From Armatimonadota bacterium (GTDB taxonomy: Bacteria > Armatimonadota > Zipacnadia > Zipacnadales > JABUFB01): DNA of 64,000 nt. A model generated the notes under the pieces. That model worked only from the letters and a program-made list of their open reading frames with translations. It was not told the origin of the DNA and ran no database searches. A program made the position numbers and the translations under genes. Location of the stretch: assembly GCA_013314775.1 (NCBI GenBank), contig JABUFB010000008.1:913036-977035 (forward strand), in the 5' to 3' direction. Within the stretch, counting starts at the first letter, position 1. Each line of letters begins with the position of its first letter. Below, piece after piece: positions 43,749 to 53,036 of the stretch.

Positions 43749-44852
43749 GTGCAGACAACGAAGATCGGAATCATCGGATGTGGCAACATCAGCAATGCGT
43801 ACTTCAGCGCGCGGGATCGCTTCCCGATCCTCGAGATTGTGGCGTGCGCCGACCTGGAGATCGAACGCGCCAGGGCGAAGGCCGCCGAGTGGGACATCCC
43901 TGTGGCGTGCACGGTGGACGAACTGCTGTCGATAGACGAGATCGAGATCGTGGTCAATCTCACGATCCCCCATGCTCACGCCGAGATCGCGCTGGCCAGT
44001 CTCGAAGCCGGCAAGCACGCCTACAGCGAGAAGCCTTTCGCCGTGTACAGACACGACGGGCGGCGAGTTCTCGATCTGGCCCGCGAAAAGGGCCTGCGGG
44101 TGGGATGTGCGCCGGACACATTCCTGGGCGGCGGGAACCAGACCGCGCGGAAGGCTCTTGATGACGGGGTCATCGGCGAGCCGGTGGCCGCTAGCGCTTA
44201 CATGATGTGCCACGGCCACGAGAGCTGGCATCCGGACCCCGAGTTCTACTACAAGCCCGGCGGCGGGCCGATGCTGGACATGGGGCCATACTACATGACC
44301 GCGCTCGTGAACCTGTTGGGGCCAGTGAACAAGATAGCTGGTTCGGCCACGGTGACCTTCCCACAGCGCACCATCGGCAGCGAACCGAAGCGCGGGACGG
44401 TGATCGATGTTGAAGTCCCCACTCATGTGAACGGGATCATGCAGTTCGCCAGCGGGGCAATCGGGACTATCACCACCAGCTTCGACGTCTGGGCGGCCAG
44501 CCATCCGCCAATTGAGATCTACGGCACCGAGGGCACCATGCAGGTGCCTGACCCCAACAGCTTCGGCGGCACCGTCCGGGTGCGACGACCCAGCGATGAG
44601 GGCTGGGTTGAGCTCCCGCCCAGTCACGGGTACACCGAGCAGAATCGGGGCATCGGCGTGGCGGATATGGCATACGCGCTGCGATCCGGACGGACACACC
44701 GCGTGAGCGGCGAGCTGGCCTACCACGTCCTCGATGCCATGCTCTCCTTCGCTGACTCCTGGCAGGCAGGCAAGTGGCTGGAACTCGAGAGCACCTGTGC
44801 GCGTCCGGCCATGCTGCCGGTGGGTCTGGAGCCGGGACAACTGGACGACTGA
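43749..44852 (+). CDS. Gfo/Idh/MocA family oxidoreductase
   Basis: 367 aa from a GTG start with GAGGG upstream. Rossmann GIIGCGNISNAYFS and intact SEKPFAV. The substrate domain has GGGPMLDMGPYYMTALVNLLG, typical of the family. The C-terminal part is normal. The DUF4855 gene begins 11 bases after its stop, so it is likely the intracellular partner of that secreted protein. Substrate unknown. Confidence 0.9.
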   Translation: MQTTKIGIIGCGNISNAYFSARDRFPILEIVACADLEIERARAKAAEWDIPVACTVDELLSIDEIEIVVNLTIPHAHAEIALASLEAGKHAYSEKPFAVYRHDGRRVLDLAREKGLRVGCAPDTFLGGGNQTARKALDDGVIGEPVAASAYMMCHGHESWHPDPEFYYKPGGGPMLDMGPYYMTALVNLLGPVNKIAGSATVTFPQRTIGSEPKRGTVIDVEVPTHVNGIMQFASGAIGTITTSFDVWAASHPPIEIYGTEGTMQVPDPNSFGGTVRVRRPSDEGWVELPPSHGYTEQNRGIGVADMAYALRSGRTHRVSGELAYHVLDAMLSFADSWQAGKWLELESTCARPAMLPVGLEPGQLDD

Positions 44853-44863
44853 GAGGGATCTGC

Positions 44864-47704
44864 GTGACTCGCCATCGCGCTCTTGCGGCAATCGCCTTGT
44901 TGCTGATCGCCACTGTCTCGACGGCTGACTTCTGCCCGCCGGACTCTCCCGAATCCGGTGGCATGCGAGATATCATGCTGGCATACATGGGACAGGGCCA
45001 GTGGACGCCCGAACACTTCTACCCCTACGTGGCCTATCTCGACCGGGCCAAAGGGGGCAAGCCCGCGGACTGGTTTTTCGACGCCTTCCTGCTCCTGCAG
45101 TTCGGTGGCGCACCCTCCGGCGGCGCGTACTACAAGGGCGACGTCACCGTGGCTGACTGGAATACCTACCTCGACCAGCTTTTCGCCGAGGGCAAGAACC
45201 TCCCGGCGCTTGAGGAGACTGTGGTGAGGGTTGCGAGAGAACTGGGGACCGAGCCGCGGCTAATTCCGATCATCATCATGATCCCCTACCTGTCGGCGTC
45301 CATGGAGGGCTTCGGCGACGTGGATGGCGACGGTATTGACGAGAACCCGGCCAGTGATGCCGACCGCATCAAAGCCTTCAATCACCTGGTGGATCAGGTA
45401 TTGGAGCGCTGGGACCCGGCGCGCTTCCCCCACCTCAGCCTGTGGGGCTTCTACTGGATGAACGAGGGCATTGGCGGGCCGGACATGCCCGTGGTAAAGG
45501 CGGTTTCGGACCACATTCACACGCGCGGCTACAAGCTCCACTGGATCCCGTGGTTCCGTGCGCCGGGCTTCGACCGCTGGCGCGAGGCGGGAATCGACTT
45601 CACGGTCATGCAGCCTAACTTTGCCTTCATGGGCACCCCGGCGCGGCTGGCAGTTCCGGACCAGGGACGTCTGACCCAGAACGCGCTGCTTGCTCGTGAG
45701 CATGGCTTGGGCGTGGAGATGGAAATGAGCGAGCGCGTGTCATTCGACCCGGGGCAGGCGCTGAATCTCGCGCTGTACATCAACCACAGCGTGGACGAAA
45801 TCGACGGGACGATGAACGGTGCGGTCAGAGCGTGGTATCAGTCTTCACGGCTTATCTGGAACCTGTACGAGAGCGACTTTCCTTTCGCCGCGCGTCTTTA
45901 CGACGACATCTACCGTTTCCACAAGGGCACGTACCAGCGTCGCGCGCTGTCGCTCTTTGAGGGCGCACAGGCCACACTGGACGGCCAGCCCGCACCTGAA
46001 CTCACCGACGGCCTGTGGCTCACCCGGGGCGAGCACTCGGGCCGCGTGCTCACGGCACGCAATGGTTCGGTCGCGGAGATCCGTCTTCCCGGAAGCATGA
46101 TGCTCGGCGATATTCGAGTCCACCTTGCGGGACAAGAGAATGGCGCGGTTCCCCCGGCGGCGGTCGTTCGCATCAGCGCCAGCGAAGACGGGACGCGCTT
46201 CGAGGCTCTGGGCGAAGCGGTGCCCGAGGGGTTCTGCGGCACCGGAGACTGGGTCGGCGGATTTGCGCTGCTCGGTGTCGATCCGCGTCCCTGCAGGGCG
46301 ATCCGAGTCGAGCTCGTCGCCCCGCGCGGATCGGAGGGCTGCGGGATTGACGAAATCCTCGCATATCCCGCGCCCCATCCTCTGGGGGGAAACGCCGGGG
46401 CAGTCTCCGGCACTCCCACGCCCGGCACACAGTTCCCACATCCGTCATTTCTGACCGATGGGCTCACGGGCGGCGAGGATGGAGATGCGCCGGGCTTCTC
46501 TTTCGTCGGGCCGGGGGCCTGCGCGTTCACCCTCGCGGACGACCTCTTCCTGGGCGAGGCCCTGGCCCATGTGCGCTGGGACCCCGATGGAGCGACGCCG
46601 CGGGCGCGGGTGGCACTCGCCCGCGACGCTTCCAGTTACGAAAGCGACTTCGTGGAAGCTGAAGGCGACGGAGAAGGCTGGGTCCGCATCGCCCTGCCGG
46701 CCATGGCTGCGCGGACGGTAGAGTTCCAGATATCTGGCGGTCCGGGCGAGACCTGGGACGAGATGCAGGTGCGAATCGCCCACAATCTCGCGCGGGGCAA
46801 GCCCTATGAGATCGCTCCGGCGTTCGAAGAGAACTACCCGGATGAGGGGGGACGAAGTCTCACGGATGGTGAGATCTCCGAACGCGGGTTTGCGGACAAG
46901 AAGACCGTCGGATGGGTACAGGTGGCCTCGGTTTCGGTCATTCTGGACGCAGAAGAGCCTGTGCAGGCCGAAAGGGTGCGGATCCACCTGCAAGGTGGCG
47001 GCTACGCGTGGGTGAACGCCCCTACGACCATTGAGGTATGGGGCTCTGATGACGGCGAGAGTTGGAGCCTCCTCGCGCCGCGCATGCAAAAGGCCGAGGT
47101 GACATTCACCGAGAACGTGGGCGACGAACTCCAGGAACTGGCGTGGTATGAGGCGACCTTCGCCCCAACCCCCGTTCGATTCGTGAAGCTCACCTGCCGT
47201 GGGCAGGGCTGGACGATGTTGAGCGAGTTTGAGGTGTACGCGCAGGGAGAGAACGTGGCCCTGGGGAGGGCTTACCGGTTGGTTCCTGGACCCACGGCGA
47301 AGGCCCAGTACCCCGACAGTGGTAGCGAACTGACCGACGGCGAATACCCCGTGGCCCGGCATGACTGGAGACAGGCCATAGGCTGGAGCGGCATCGATCC
47401 GCAGATCACGGTGGACCTGTTGAAACCTCAGCCGGTCGGGTTCGTCCGCGCCCATCTGCAGGGCGGAGGTCCGGCCGGGGTCTGGTACCCGCGGCAGGTT
47501 ACCGTGGAGACCTCGCTGGACGGGGAGAACTGGTCCGGGCAGACCCTCGCAGGACCGATACCCCCAGAGACCGGCGACAAAGGCACGGCGGCGTTCATCG
47601 AGGCCAGTCTAGCGCCGCGCCAGGCACGCTACGTGCGCCTCAACCTCCAGCACCGAGGCTGGATAATGCTGGACGAGGTGGAGGTGTACGCGCCGCAGGA
47701 GTGA
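44864..47704 (+). CDS. Secreted DUF4855-type protein with discoidin-like domains
   Basis: 946 aa from a GTG with GAGAGGG upstream. Signal peptide HRALAAIALLLIATVSTADF. The DUF4855 region covers about 25-330 (MRDIMLAYMGQGQW, HLSLWGFYWMNEGIG, LHWIPWFRAPGFDRW), a TIM-barrel-like fold. At least two F5/8-type-C-like domains follow, starting NLARGKPYEIAPAFEENYPD (about 642) and NVALGRAYRLVPGPTAKAQY (about 796), with another sandwich before them. A Ca-type acidic loop DVDGDGIDENP lies inside the DUF4855 part. Extracellular glycan-binding enzyme, specificity unknown. Confidence 0.82.
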   Translation: MTRHRALAAIALLLIATVSTADFCPPDSPESGGMRDIMLAYMGQGQWTPEHFYPYVAYLDRAKGGKPADWFFDAFLLLQFGGAPSGGAYYKGDVTVADWNTYLDQLFAEGKNLPALEETVVRVARELGTEPRLIPIIIMIPYLSASMEGFGDVDGDGIDENPASDADRIKAFNHLVDQVLERWDPARFPHLSLWGFYWMNEGIGGPDMPVVKAVSDHIHTRGYKLHWIPWFRAPGFDRWREAGIDFTVMQPNFAFMGTPARLAVPDQGRLTQNALLAREHGLGVEMEMSERVSFDPGQALNLALYINHSVDEIDGTMNGAVRAWYQSSRLIWNLYESDFPFAARLYDDIYRFHKGTYQRRALSLFEGAQATLDGQPAPELTDGLWLTRGEHSGRVLTARNGSVAEIRLPGSMMLGDIRVHLAGQENGAVPPAAVVRISASEDGTRFEALGEAVPEGFCGTGDWVGGFALLGVDPRPCRAIRVELVAPRGSEGCGIDEILAYPAPHPLGGNAGAVSGTPTPGTQFPHPSFLTDGLTGGEDGDAPGFSFVGPGACAFTLADDLFLGEALAHVRWDPDGATPRARVALARDASSYESDFVEAEGDGEGWVRIALPAMAARTVEFQISGGPGETWDEMQVRIAHNLARGKPYEIAPAFEENYPDEGGRSLTDGEISERGFADKKTVGWVQVASVSVILDAEEPVQAERVRIHLQGGGYAWVNAPTTIEVWGSDDGESWSLLAPRMQKAEVTFTENVGDELQELAWYEATFAPTPVRFVKLTCRGQGWTMLSEFEVYAQGENVALGRAYRLVPGPTAKAQYPDSGSELTDGEYPVARHDWRQAIGWSGIDPQITVDLLKPQPVGFVRAHLQGGGPAGVWYPRQVTVETSLDGENWSGQTLAGPIPPETGDKGTAAFIEASLAPRQARYVRLNLQHRGWIMLDEVEVYAPQE

Positions 47705-47720
47705 GGGTGCGGAGGAAGGT

Positions 47721-47745
47721 GGGGCAGCTACCTCGGGGCTGCCCC
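47721..47745 (+). terminator. Hairpin after the DUF4855 gene
   Basis: GGGGCAGC / GCTGCCCC, 8-bp stem, 9-base loop, 16 bases after the stop. No strong T-run follows, so termination may be rho-assisted or weak. Confidence 0.42.
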
Positions 47746-47804
47746 GAACCTTGCTGGTAGCACAGGCCCAGACACGATCCATGGGGTGCCACCCGCCGCG
47801 CTCC

Positions 47805-48698
47805 CTACTGAGCAGGCTGCAGGCCCAGCAGGCACTCCGCGTTCTTCCAGCCCACTTTCTCGTAGACTTCGCGGCTGATGCACCCGTCCTCCACCGCGCG
47901 GTTCAGAAACCCCACCAGGGGCGTCTCATTGCGCAGGTCACAGACGTCCGTCCCGAACAACAGACGATCCTGGAACTCGGTCAGGAAGGCGTACCCGAAG
48001 TCGGGATCGCGGCTGACCGCATTGTGACCGCTCCCCGCCGAAAGGTCCCCATACAGGTTGGGGTACTCGCGCATGAGCCGTACGATTGCGCCGCCTTTTG
48101 CAACCTTGCCCGAGGGATACGTGTTGCGCTGCTCGCGGGTCAGGTCGCCGCTGATCTCCGCCCAGAAAGGCTGCGAGTGCCCCAGGAACTTGAGGTCCGG
48201 GAACTTCCGAAGCGCACCTTCCAGCAAGGGCAGGCCAAGGTCGTCTACGATGCCGTAGTAACCGCCCTGCTCCGGGGCGATGTGGAAGGTGAGCGGCAGC
48301 TCATTGGCCTGGGCATGGGCGAACAGATTCTCCATGAGCGGGTCGTTGAAGGGCAGACTGGCGCAGACCTCACCGATCCCCCGGCAACCACGCTCCTTGT
48401 AGTACTCCATCTGGTGGCTGAGATTAGACTTCGGTGAGTTGGTGTTCTGGCGCGGGTCGACGTTCATGAAGGGGATCACAAAATCCGGGTGCTGCTCGGC
48501 GGCCAGGAGGATCTCCTGCACCGACTGGATTACCCAGATGCATTCGGGATTGACGCACGGGAGAGCCACCGCTGCGCGGATGCCCAGAGGCTCAAGCTTC
48601 TCACGCAACTGGTCCGGCGTTGCGAACAGACTCCCGAAGTCGTCGCAAGAAGCGGGCCCGTCGAACACGCGGATATGGGTGTGGATATCAATGAACAT
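47805..48698 (-). CDS. Amidohydrolase-2 family metal-dependent hydrolase
   Basis: 297 aa. Starts MFIDIHTHIRVFDG (metal-binding HxH), then LPLTFHIAPEQGG, FLGHSQPFW and FGTDVCDL (the conserved His and Asp positions of the TIM-barrel hydrolases). GAGGAGG precedes the ATG. These enzymes include decarboxylases and lactonases such as 4-sulfomuconolactonase or 2-pyrone-4,6-dicarboxylate hydrolases. Here the context (a dehydrogenase-like gene transcribed divergently) fits aldonolactone or aromatic-acid metabolism, without a firm choice. Confidence 0.85.
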   Translation of the reverse strand: MFIDIHTHIRVFDGPASCDDFGSLFATPDQLREKLEPLGIRAAVALPCVNPECIWVIQSVQEILLAAEQHPDFVIPFMNVDPRQNTNSPKSNLSHQMEYYKERGCRGIGEVCASLPFNDPLMENLFAHAQANELPLTFHIAPEQGGYYGIVDDLGLPLLEGALRKFPDLKFLGHSQPFWAEISGDLTREQRNTYPSGKVAKGGAIVRLMREYPNLYGDLSAGSGHNAVSRDPDFGYAFLTEFQDRLLFGTDVCDLRNETPLVGFLNRAVEDGCISREVYEKVGWKNAECLLGLQPAQ

Positions 48699-48799
48699 GA
48701 AAGCCTCCTCAGGGCGCGGCTCGGGCCGCGGAAGGAGATTTCGCGGGACGCAGAGAACACCTGCTTTGTTCCCTACCGCCAACAGGAGGCCCTCCTTTG

Positions 48800-49819
48800 A
48801 TGCCAAGGGTTCTCGTGGTGCAATCATCCATCGATCGCGAACGGTACTTTGAGCCGGCGACACAGGCGTTCCTCGAGCGAACCGCCGACGTTCTTTGGAA
48901 CACGTCTGACAAAGCCCTCACCCCGGATGAAGTTGCCGAAAGGATTCCAGGCTGCGAGGCGGTCATTACCGGCTGGGGGGGATGTGCGCTGCCTCCGGAA
49001 GTCTATCAGGCCGCAGACCGCCTGCAGGTAGTCGGGGTACTGGGCGGTGGGGTCAAAGCGTACTCACCGGAACTCGCATTCGGCCGAGGCATCCGTATCC
49101 TGCATACCCCGCGGGCGATCGCGAAGTACGTGGCCGAGTTCGCACTGGGGCTGATTCTGTCGCTGTGCTACGACGTAGCATGGCATGATCGGCTCGCCCG
49201 GATAGAGAACCTGCCAAAGCCACCGGGCGGTGGATATGACACTCCCGGCGGGTGGCTGGCAACAGGGCTTGGTGGAGCAACGGTAGGGCTTGTCGGATTG
49301 GGAGCTGTGGGGACGCGGGTGGTGGAGCTCCTGAAGCCTTTCGGGTGCCGGATCATCGCCCACGACCCATACCTGCGGGAGGAGCGCGCCCGGGCGCTGG
49401 AGGTAGAGCCCGTGTCGCTGGAGGACCTGCTGCGCCGCTGCACAATCCTATCCGTCCATGCGGCCTGGACTCCTGAGACAGAGGGCATGCTTTCGCGGGA
49501 GCGCCTGGGGCTGTTGCGTGATGGGGCGATTGTGGTGAACACCGCGCGTATGCCGATTTTCGACCAGGTGGCGCTACGGGATGAGGTGCTGTCCGGGCGC
49601 ATCAAAGCGGCACTCAATCTGATCCCCAATGACCCGATCTGGCACACGCCGGAACTGTCCGGGCTGGACAACCTGCTCTTGAGCACCGGGTATGCAACTG
49701 TAGCCGACCGCACGCTGCCGGACATGGGAGCGATGATGGCGGCCGACCTCAACCGGTTCTTCACAGGCGAGGAACCGCTGCACGAAGTGCGGCCGGAGAT
49801 GCTGGCACGCATGACCTGA
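48800..49819 (+). CDS. D-2-hydroxyacid dehydrogenase-like protein with altered active site
   Basis: 339 aa. The NAD-binding loop is GLVGLGAVGTRV and IVVNTARMPIFDQVALRDEV matches the NTARG segment holding the catalytic Arg. Where the family has LDV...EP, this protein has ALNLIPNDP (Glu to Asp); where it has TPHxAxxT, it has LLLSTGYATVADR, so the acid/base His is absent. The fold is otherwise intact and of normal length. AGGAGG lies ten bases before the ATG. Likely a divergent dehydrogenase or a binding/regulatory paralog. Confidence 0.82.
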   Translation: MPRVLVVQSSIDRERYFEPATQAFLERTADVLWNTSDKALTPDEVAERIPGCEAVITGWGGCALPPEVYQAADRLQVVGVLGGGVKAYSPELAFGRGIRILHTPRAIAKYVAEFALGLILSLCYDVAWHDRLARIENLPKPPGGGYDTPGGWLATGLGGATVGLVGLGAVGTRVVELLKPFGCRIIAHDPYLREERARALEVEPVSLEDLLRRCTILSVHAAWTPETEGMLSRERLGLLRDGAIVVNTARMPIFDQVALRDEVLSGRIKAALNLIPNDPIWHTPELSGLDNLLLSTGYATVADRTLPDMGAMMAADLNRFFTGEEPLHEVRPEMLARMT

Positions 49820-49842
49820 AGCGCCCCGGCCACTGGCCGCTG

Positions 49843-50706
49843 TCAGTCGAAGAACGGAAACAACTCCCGCAGCTCCCCCTCAGAGGGAATCCGACCGTAC
49901 TGCGAGATTGACACACTCTCGGCGGTCCGGATTGCCTTGCCGCGCTCCTCGCCATACCACTTGACGAGACAGTCGCGCACATCGTCGGCCAGCGCCTCGA
50001 AGCGCGAGTACATGCGTTTCGCCAGCCAGGCGCGACGGTCTGCATCATTCTGGGGCACCTCATCCAGTTGGCCCCCGTTGAAAGGCAGCCACTCGTACAT
50101 CTGGGATGCGTGGCAGTGGACCATGTCGATCTTGCGCTCCATGACCTCGTCTGTCCCGATTGCCACGGTGGGCACGTACGGGTTGGGCAGTTTGAAGTTG
50201 TCGTACAGGTGTCCAACCACCGGCGCCCTGTCCAAGTGGGGTGTGAGGGGCGCCACATTGGGCACGGTCACGGTGTATGCGGCGTCCTGCACGAGTATCC
50301 CGACTGCGCGATGGTCCGGGTGGTAATCGTTGGGGCGATGGCAGAGCACCACGTCGGCCCGGAACTGGCGCATGATCTGGATCACCCACTTGCGCATGAG
50401 CACGGTGGGCTCCAACTCGCCGTTGTGCACGTCCATCACTTCGTACTCCACGTCCGCGATCCGCCCGGATGCCTGCGCCTCGGCGTAACGGCGCTTCGCC
50501 AGCGCCCCACCACCCTCGCAGTAGTGCCCCGTATCACCGTTGGTCATGGACACGAACTTCACCCGGTGACCCAAGGCCCGGTATTTCATGGCAGTGCCGC
50601 CAAAACGCAGGTCGCAGTCGTCGGGATGCGCCCCGAAAACCAGAATGTTCAGCTTGCCGTCATCAACTGGCGGTTCCCCGCCGCTAACGCTCGCGAAAAC
50701 GCCCAT
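49843..50706 (-). CDS. PIG-L family deacetylase
   Basis: 287 aa. The metal site AHPDDCDL with HPDH (HRPNDYHPDHRAVG) identifies the LmbE/PIG-L family, which removes N-acetyl groups from amino-sugar conjugates such as GlcNAc-inositol. GGGAGGG precedes the chosen ATG. No mycothiol or bacillithiol genes are nearby. Convergent with the 2-hydroxyacid dehydrogenase-like gene, 23-bp gap. Confidence 0.92.
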   Translation of the reverse strand: MGVFASVSGGEPPVDDGKLNILVFGAHPDDCDLRFGGTAMKYRALGHRVKFVSMTNGDTGHYCEGGGALAKRRYAEAQASGRIADVEYEVMDVHNGELEPTVLMRKWVIQIMRQFRADVVLCHRPNDYHPDHRAVGILVQDAAYTVTVPNVAPLTPHLDRAPVVGHLYDNFKLPNPYVPTVAIGTDEVMERKIDMVHCHASQMYEWLPFNGGQLDEVPQNDADRRAWLAKRMYSRFEALADDVRDCLVKWYGEERGKAIRTAESVSISQYGRIPSEGELRELFPFFD

Positions 50707-50790
50707 GGGACCCTCCCTGATGCGTGCTTGTTTGGGAATGAGTTCCCCGTCTCCGGCCGCCTCCCCTCCCCGGGAAGCCCCGCGGTTCAT

Positions 50791-51075
50791 TCACAGAAAA
50801 ACCCGCAAAGCTTTATGTTCTTCAGGAAGGTTGATTGGACGAAAGGCCGAACTTGTGCACTGCATGGCTGTAGCTCCGCCAGGGAGTTCCCACTGTTGGC
50901 TGTGTGCAGGAAACACAGCGTGCAACACAGGCGTAACGTCTGGCGGGGTGTCATGTGTGCCGGCACGTCCACGCAGTAGCCGCAGAGGGTTCGGCAGGGC
51001 AGGATTGCCTCCACGCGGGCCCCATAACTGCGGAGCCTGGGGCGAAGCCGGAGATAATCCGCAGGAGGTCGATTT
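50791..51075 (+). promoter_or_regulatory. Long leader region of the cold-shock gene
   Basis: About 285 bases precede the csp ATG. A weak TTCACA-18-TATGTT pair at 50791-50820 could be its promoter, which would leave a ~250-base 5' UTR. A hairpin GCTGTGT/ACACAGC lies near 50900. Long structured leaders that sense temperature are known for cspA mRNAs; whether this one does is inference. Confidence 0.35.
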
Positions 51076-51318
51076 ATGCCTACCGGTCGTGTGAAGTGGT
51101 TCAATGATGCAAAGGGCTACGGATTCCTCGAACGAGAGGACGGAGAAGACGTGTTCGTGCACTACAGCGCCATCTCGGGTGAAGGCTACCGCTCTCTGAC
51201 CGAGAACTCAGTGGTGGAGTTCGACATCGAGCCCAGCGACAAGGGCCCGCGCGCCGTGAACGTCGTAGTCACCGAGGCTGCACCGGGACCGGCTCGCCGC
51301 TCCGACGACCGCTGGTAG
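51076..51318 (+). CDS. Cold-shock protein (CspA family)
   Basis: 80 aa; single OB-fold RNA/DNA-binding domain. RNP1 KGYGFLE and RNP2 VFVHYSAI are present, after the family start GRVKWFNDA. The C-terminus is extended by a short Arg/Pro tail ([10 protein letters not shown]). AGGAGG lies seven bases before the ATG. Acts as an RNA chaperone in the cytoplasm. Alone in its transcription unit, ended by a strong terminator. Confidence 0.96.
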   Translation: MPTGRVKWFNDAKGYGFLEREDGEDVFVHYSAISGEGYRSLTENSVVEFDIEPSDKGPRAVNVVVTEAAPGPARRSDDRW

Positions 51319-51380
51319 CCTGGACGAGAGGACAGCCCGGCACCGAACCCGCAATCCGCAGACCGTCATCTGACTGTGCC

Positions 51381-51406
51381 CGCAGGCCATCCCGGCCTGC
51401 GTTTTT
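51381..51406 (+). terminator. Intrinsic terminator of the cold-shock gene
   Basis: Perfect 8-bp stem CGCAGGCC / GGCCTGCG, 5-base loop, followed by TTTTT. About 60 bases after the stop. The rest of the 338-bp gap to the next gene holds only the promoter listed below. Confidence 0.9.
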
Positions 51407-51579
51407 CCTTCAGGCCATGAAGGCCCTCAGCTTCCTCCGGGGGCTGGAGGCAGACTACACCATCCAGGGCCTGCTAGCACCGGGCACGACCCCAACACCG
51501 CGGTCACCGGACGCCGGCCACACGCGATGCAGGTGCGCATCCGACAAGACCGATGCTCCGATTCGCAGCTTGGTATTGC

Positions 51580-51608
51580 TTGACGTTCGCTATCGGCTGC
51601 GGTAGAAT
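51580..51608 (+). promoter_or_regulatory. Sigma-70-type promoter of the secreted esterase gene
   Basis: TTGACG, 17 bases, TAGAAT, about 49 bases before the ATG at 51657. Confidence 0.7.
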
Positions 51609-51656
51609 CGTTCGGCGGCCAAAGTGGCCGCATGTCTTGTTCTCGGAGGCACTCTT

Positions 51657-52625
51657 ATGCGGCGCGTGCGAGGGGTAGCAGCATTCGTCGGCTTCGTTTT
51701 GATTCTGGGGCTGCACGCATCTGTCTCCCTGGCGCAGCCAACCTGGGAGCAACTGCAGGCCGCATACGCATACGACCACTCGTTGCCGCTCGAGCCGGTG
51801 GCCGAGGAACCCGTCGACCTCGGGGTGTTCACCGCCCAGACCGTGCGCTTCAAGAGCGTCAATGACCAGACCGTGCCTTGCACCGTCTGCAAGCCGAAGA
51901 ACGTCGAGAAGCCGCCGGTGATCCTTTCCCTTCACGGACTGGGAGGAAGCCGGCAGGACGTACTGCGCATTGCTGCACCTCTTCTCTGCCCGCTGGGGGT
52001 GGCAATCGTCGGGATCGACGCCCAGTTGCACGGCGATCGCAAGGTGGAGGGCCAGAAGATCCTGTCGGGCGGCGTGGACGCAACCACGGGGGCATTCCGC
52101 CAGACGATCATCGACAATATGCGCGCCGTGGACTACATCCAGAGCCGTGAGGACCTGGACGCAGAACGCGTCAGCCTTCTCGGGGTGAGTATGGGTGGCA
52201 TCATGGGCAGCATCGTGGCCGCCCTGGATACCCGGATCAAAGCAGCCTGTCTCGTGGTTGCCGGAGGCGACCTCGTCACCATGTTCGCACGCACCGCGAT
52301 CGGCGACGCCGAGGAGATGCGGGCCGCGATCGGCGACATTGGGCAGTTTCGCGCGTCGCTGGCGATCATTGAGCCACTCAATTTCGTGGGGCATATCTCG
52401 CCGCGGCCACTGTTCATGGTGAACGGTCGCACCGATAAAATCGTGCCTCCCGAGTGTGGGCAGGCTCTGTTCGCGGCCGCTGGTGAGCCAAAGAGCATAG
52501 TCTGGTATGAGAGCGACAATATGATGGGGCATATCCCGCCCCTTGATGTGCTGCTGAAGCAGGTGACAGAGTTCCTGAAATCCCAGAACCTGATGCCCGA
52601 GCCTGCTGCGGCGGCCGGGAACTGA
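51657..52625 (+). CDS. Secreted alpha/beta hydrolase (esterase)
   Basis: 322 aa. Signal peptide VRGVAAFVGFVLILGLHASV, then an esterase core: ILSLHGLGGSRQD (oxyanion), LLGVSMGGIMG (GxSxG nucleophile), GRTDKIVPP (acid), MMGHIPP (His). This combination is typical of acetyl-xylan-esterase-like or dienelactone-hydrolase-like enzymes. CGGAGGC precedes the ATG. It is followed after 38 bases by secG, and the two could be co-transcribed. Confidence 0.82.
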   Translation: MRRVRGVAAFVGFVLILGLHASVSLAQPTWEQLQAAYAYDHSLPLEPVAEEPVDLGVFTAQTVRFKSVNDQTVPCTVCKPKNVEKPPVILSLHGLGGSRQDVLRIAAPLLCPLGVAIVGIDAQLHGDRKVEGQKILSGGVDATTGAFRQTIIDNMRAVDYIQSREDLDAERVSLLGVSMGGIMGSIVAALDTRIKAACLVVAGGDLVTMFARTAIGDAEEMRAAIGDIGQFRASLAIIEPLNFVGHISPRPLFMVNGRTDKIVPPECGQALFAAAGEPKSIVWYESDNMMGHIPPLDVLLKQVTEFLKSQNLMPEPAAAAGN

Positions 52626-52663
52626 GCCCCGGGCGAGGGCACACTTAGCCGGAGGAGACGAGT

Positions 52664-52903
52664 ATGGAGACGGCGTTTTTCGTGATCGCTGCGCTGAGTG
52701 GCGCGGCACTTATCCTGTCAGTCATGCTCCAGACCACCAAAGCGGAGAGCTTCTCAGCCGCCATGGGCGGGAGTAGCGGGGCCGATCGTCGGTTCAAGCC
52801 CGGCAGCAAGGAAGAGTGGCTGTACAAGATCACCAAGTACTCGGCCATCGTGTGGCTCGTGGCTATGGTCATTGGTTCGTTTCTGCACTACCGCGCCCAG
52901 TAG
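52664..52903 (+). CDS. secG: Preprotein translocase subunit SecG
   Basis: 79 aa with the two-helix SecG layout: TM1 (TAFFVIAALSGAALILSVML) followed by the conserved QTTKAESFSAAMGG loop, then TM2 (IVWLVAMVIGSFL). Part of the SecYEG inner-membrane channel. GGAGGAG precedes the ATG. Essential-type housekeeping gene; the many secreted enzymes in the window would use this channel. Confidence 0.9.
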   Translation: METAFFVIAALSGAALILSVMLQTTKAESFSAAMGGSSGADRRFKPGSKEEWLYKITKYSAIVWLVAMVIGSFLHYRAQ

Positions 52904-52932
52904 AGCTCGGGGCGTTCAGCGGCTCCGCAAGT

Positions 52933-52961
52933 TTGACTTGGCTTTCTTGCCCCGGTATAAT
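52933..52961 (+). promoter_or_regulatory. Sigma-70 promoter of the HIT gene
   Basis: TTGACT, 17 bases, TATAAT (perfect -10), about 75 bases before the HIT start. Confidence 0.8.
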
Positions 52962-53036
52962 GCGGTCATGTAGGAGCCGGTCATTCCCGCCAAGGACGGC
53001 CGTAGCGGGGAATGCAAGAATTCGAGGATCACTGGG

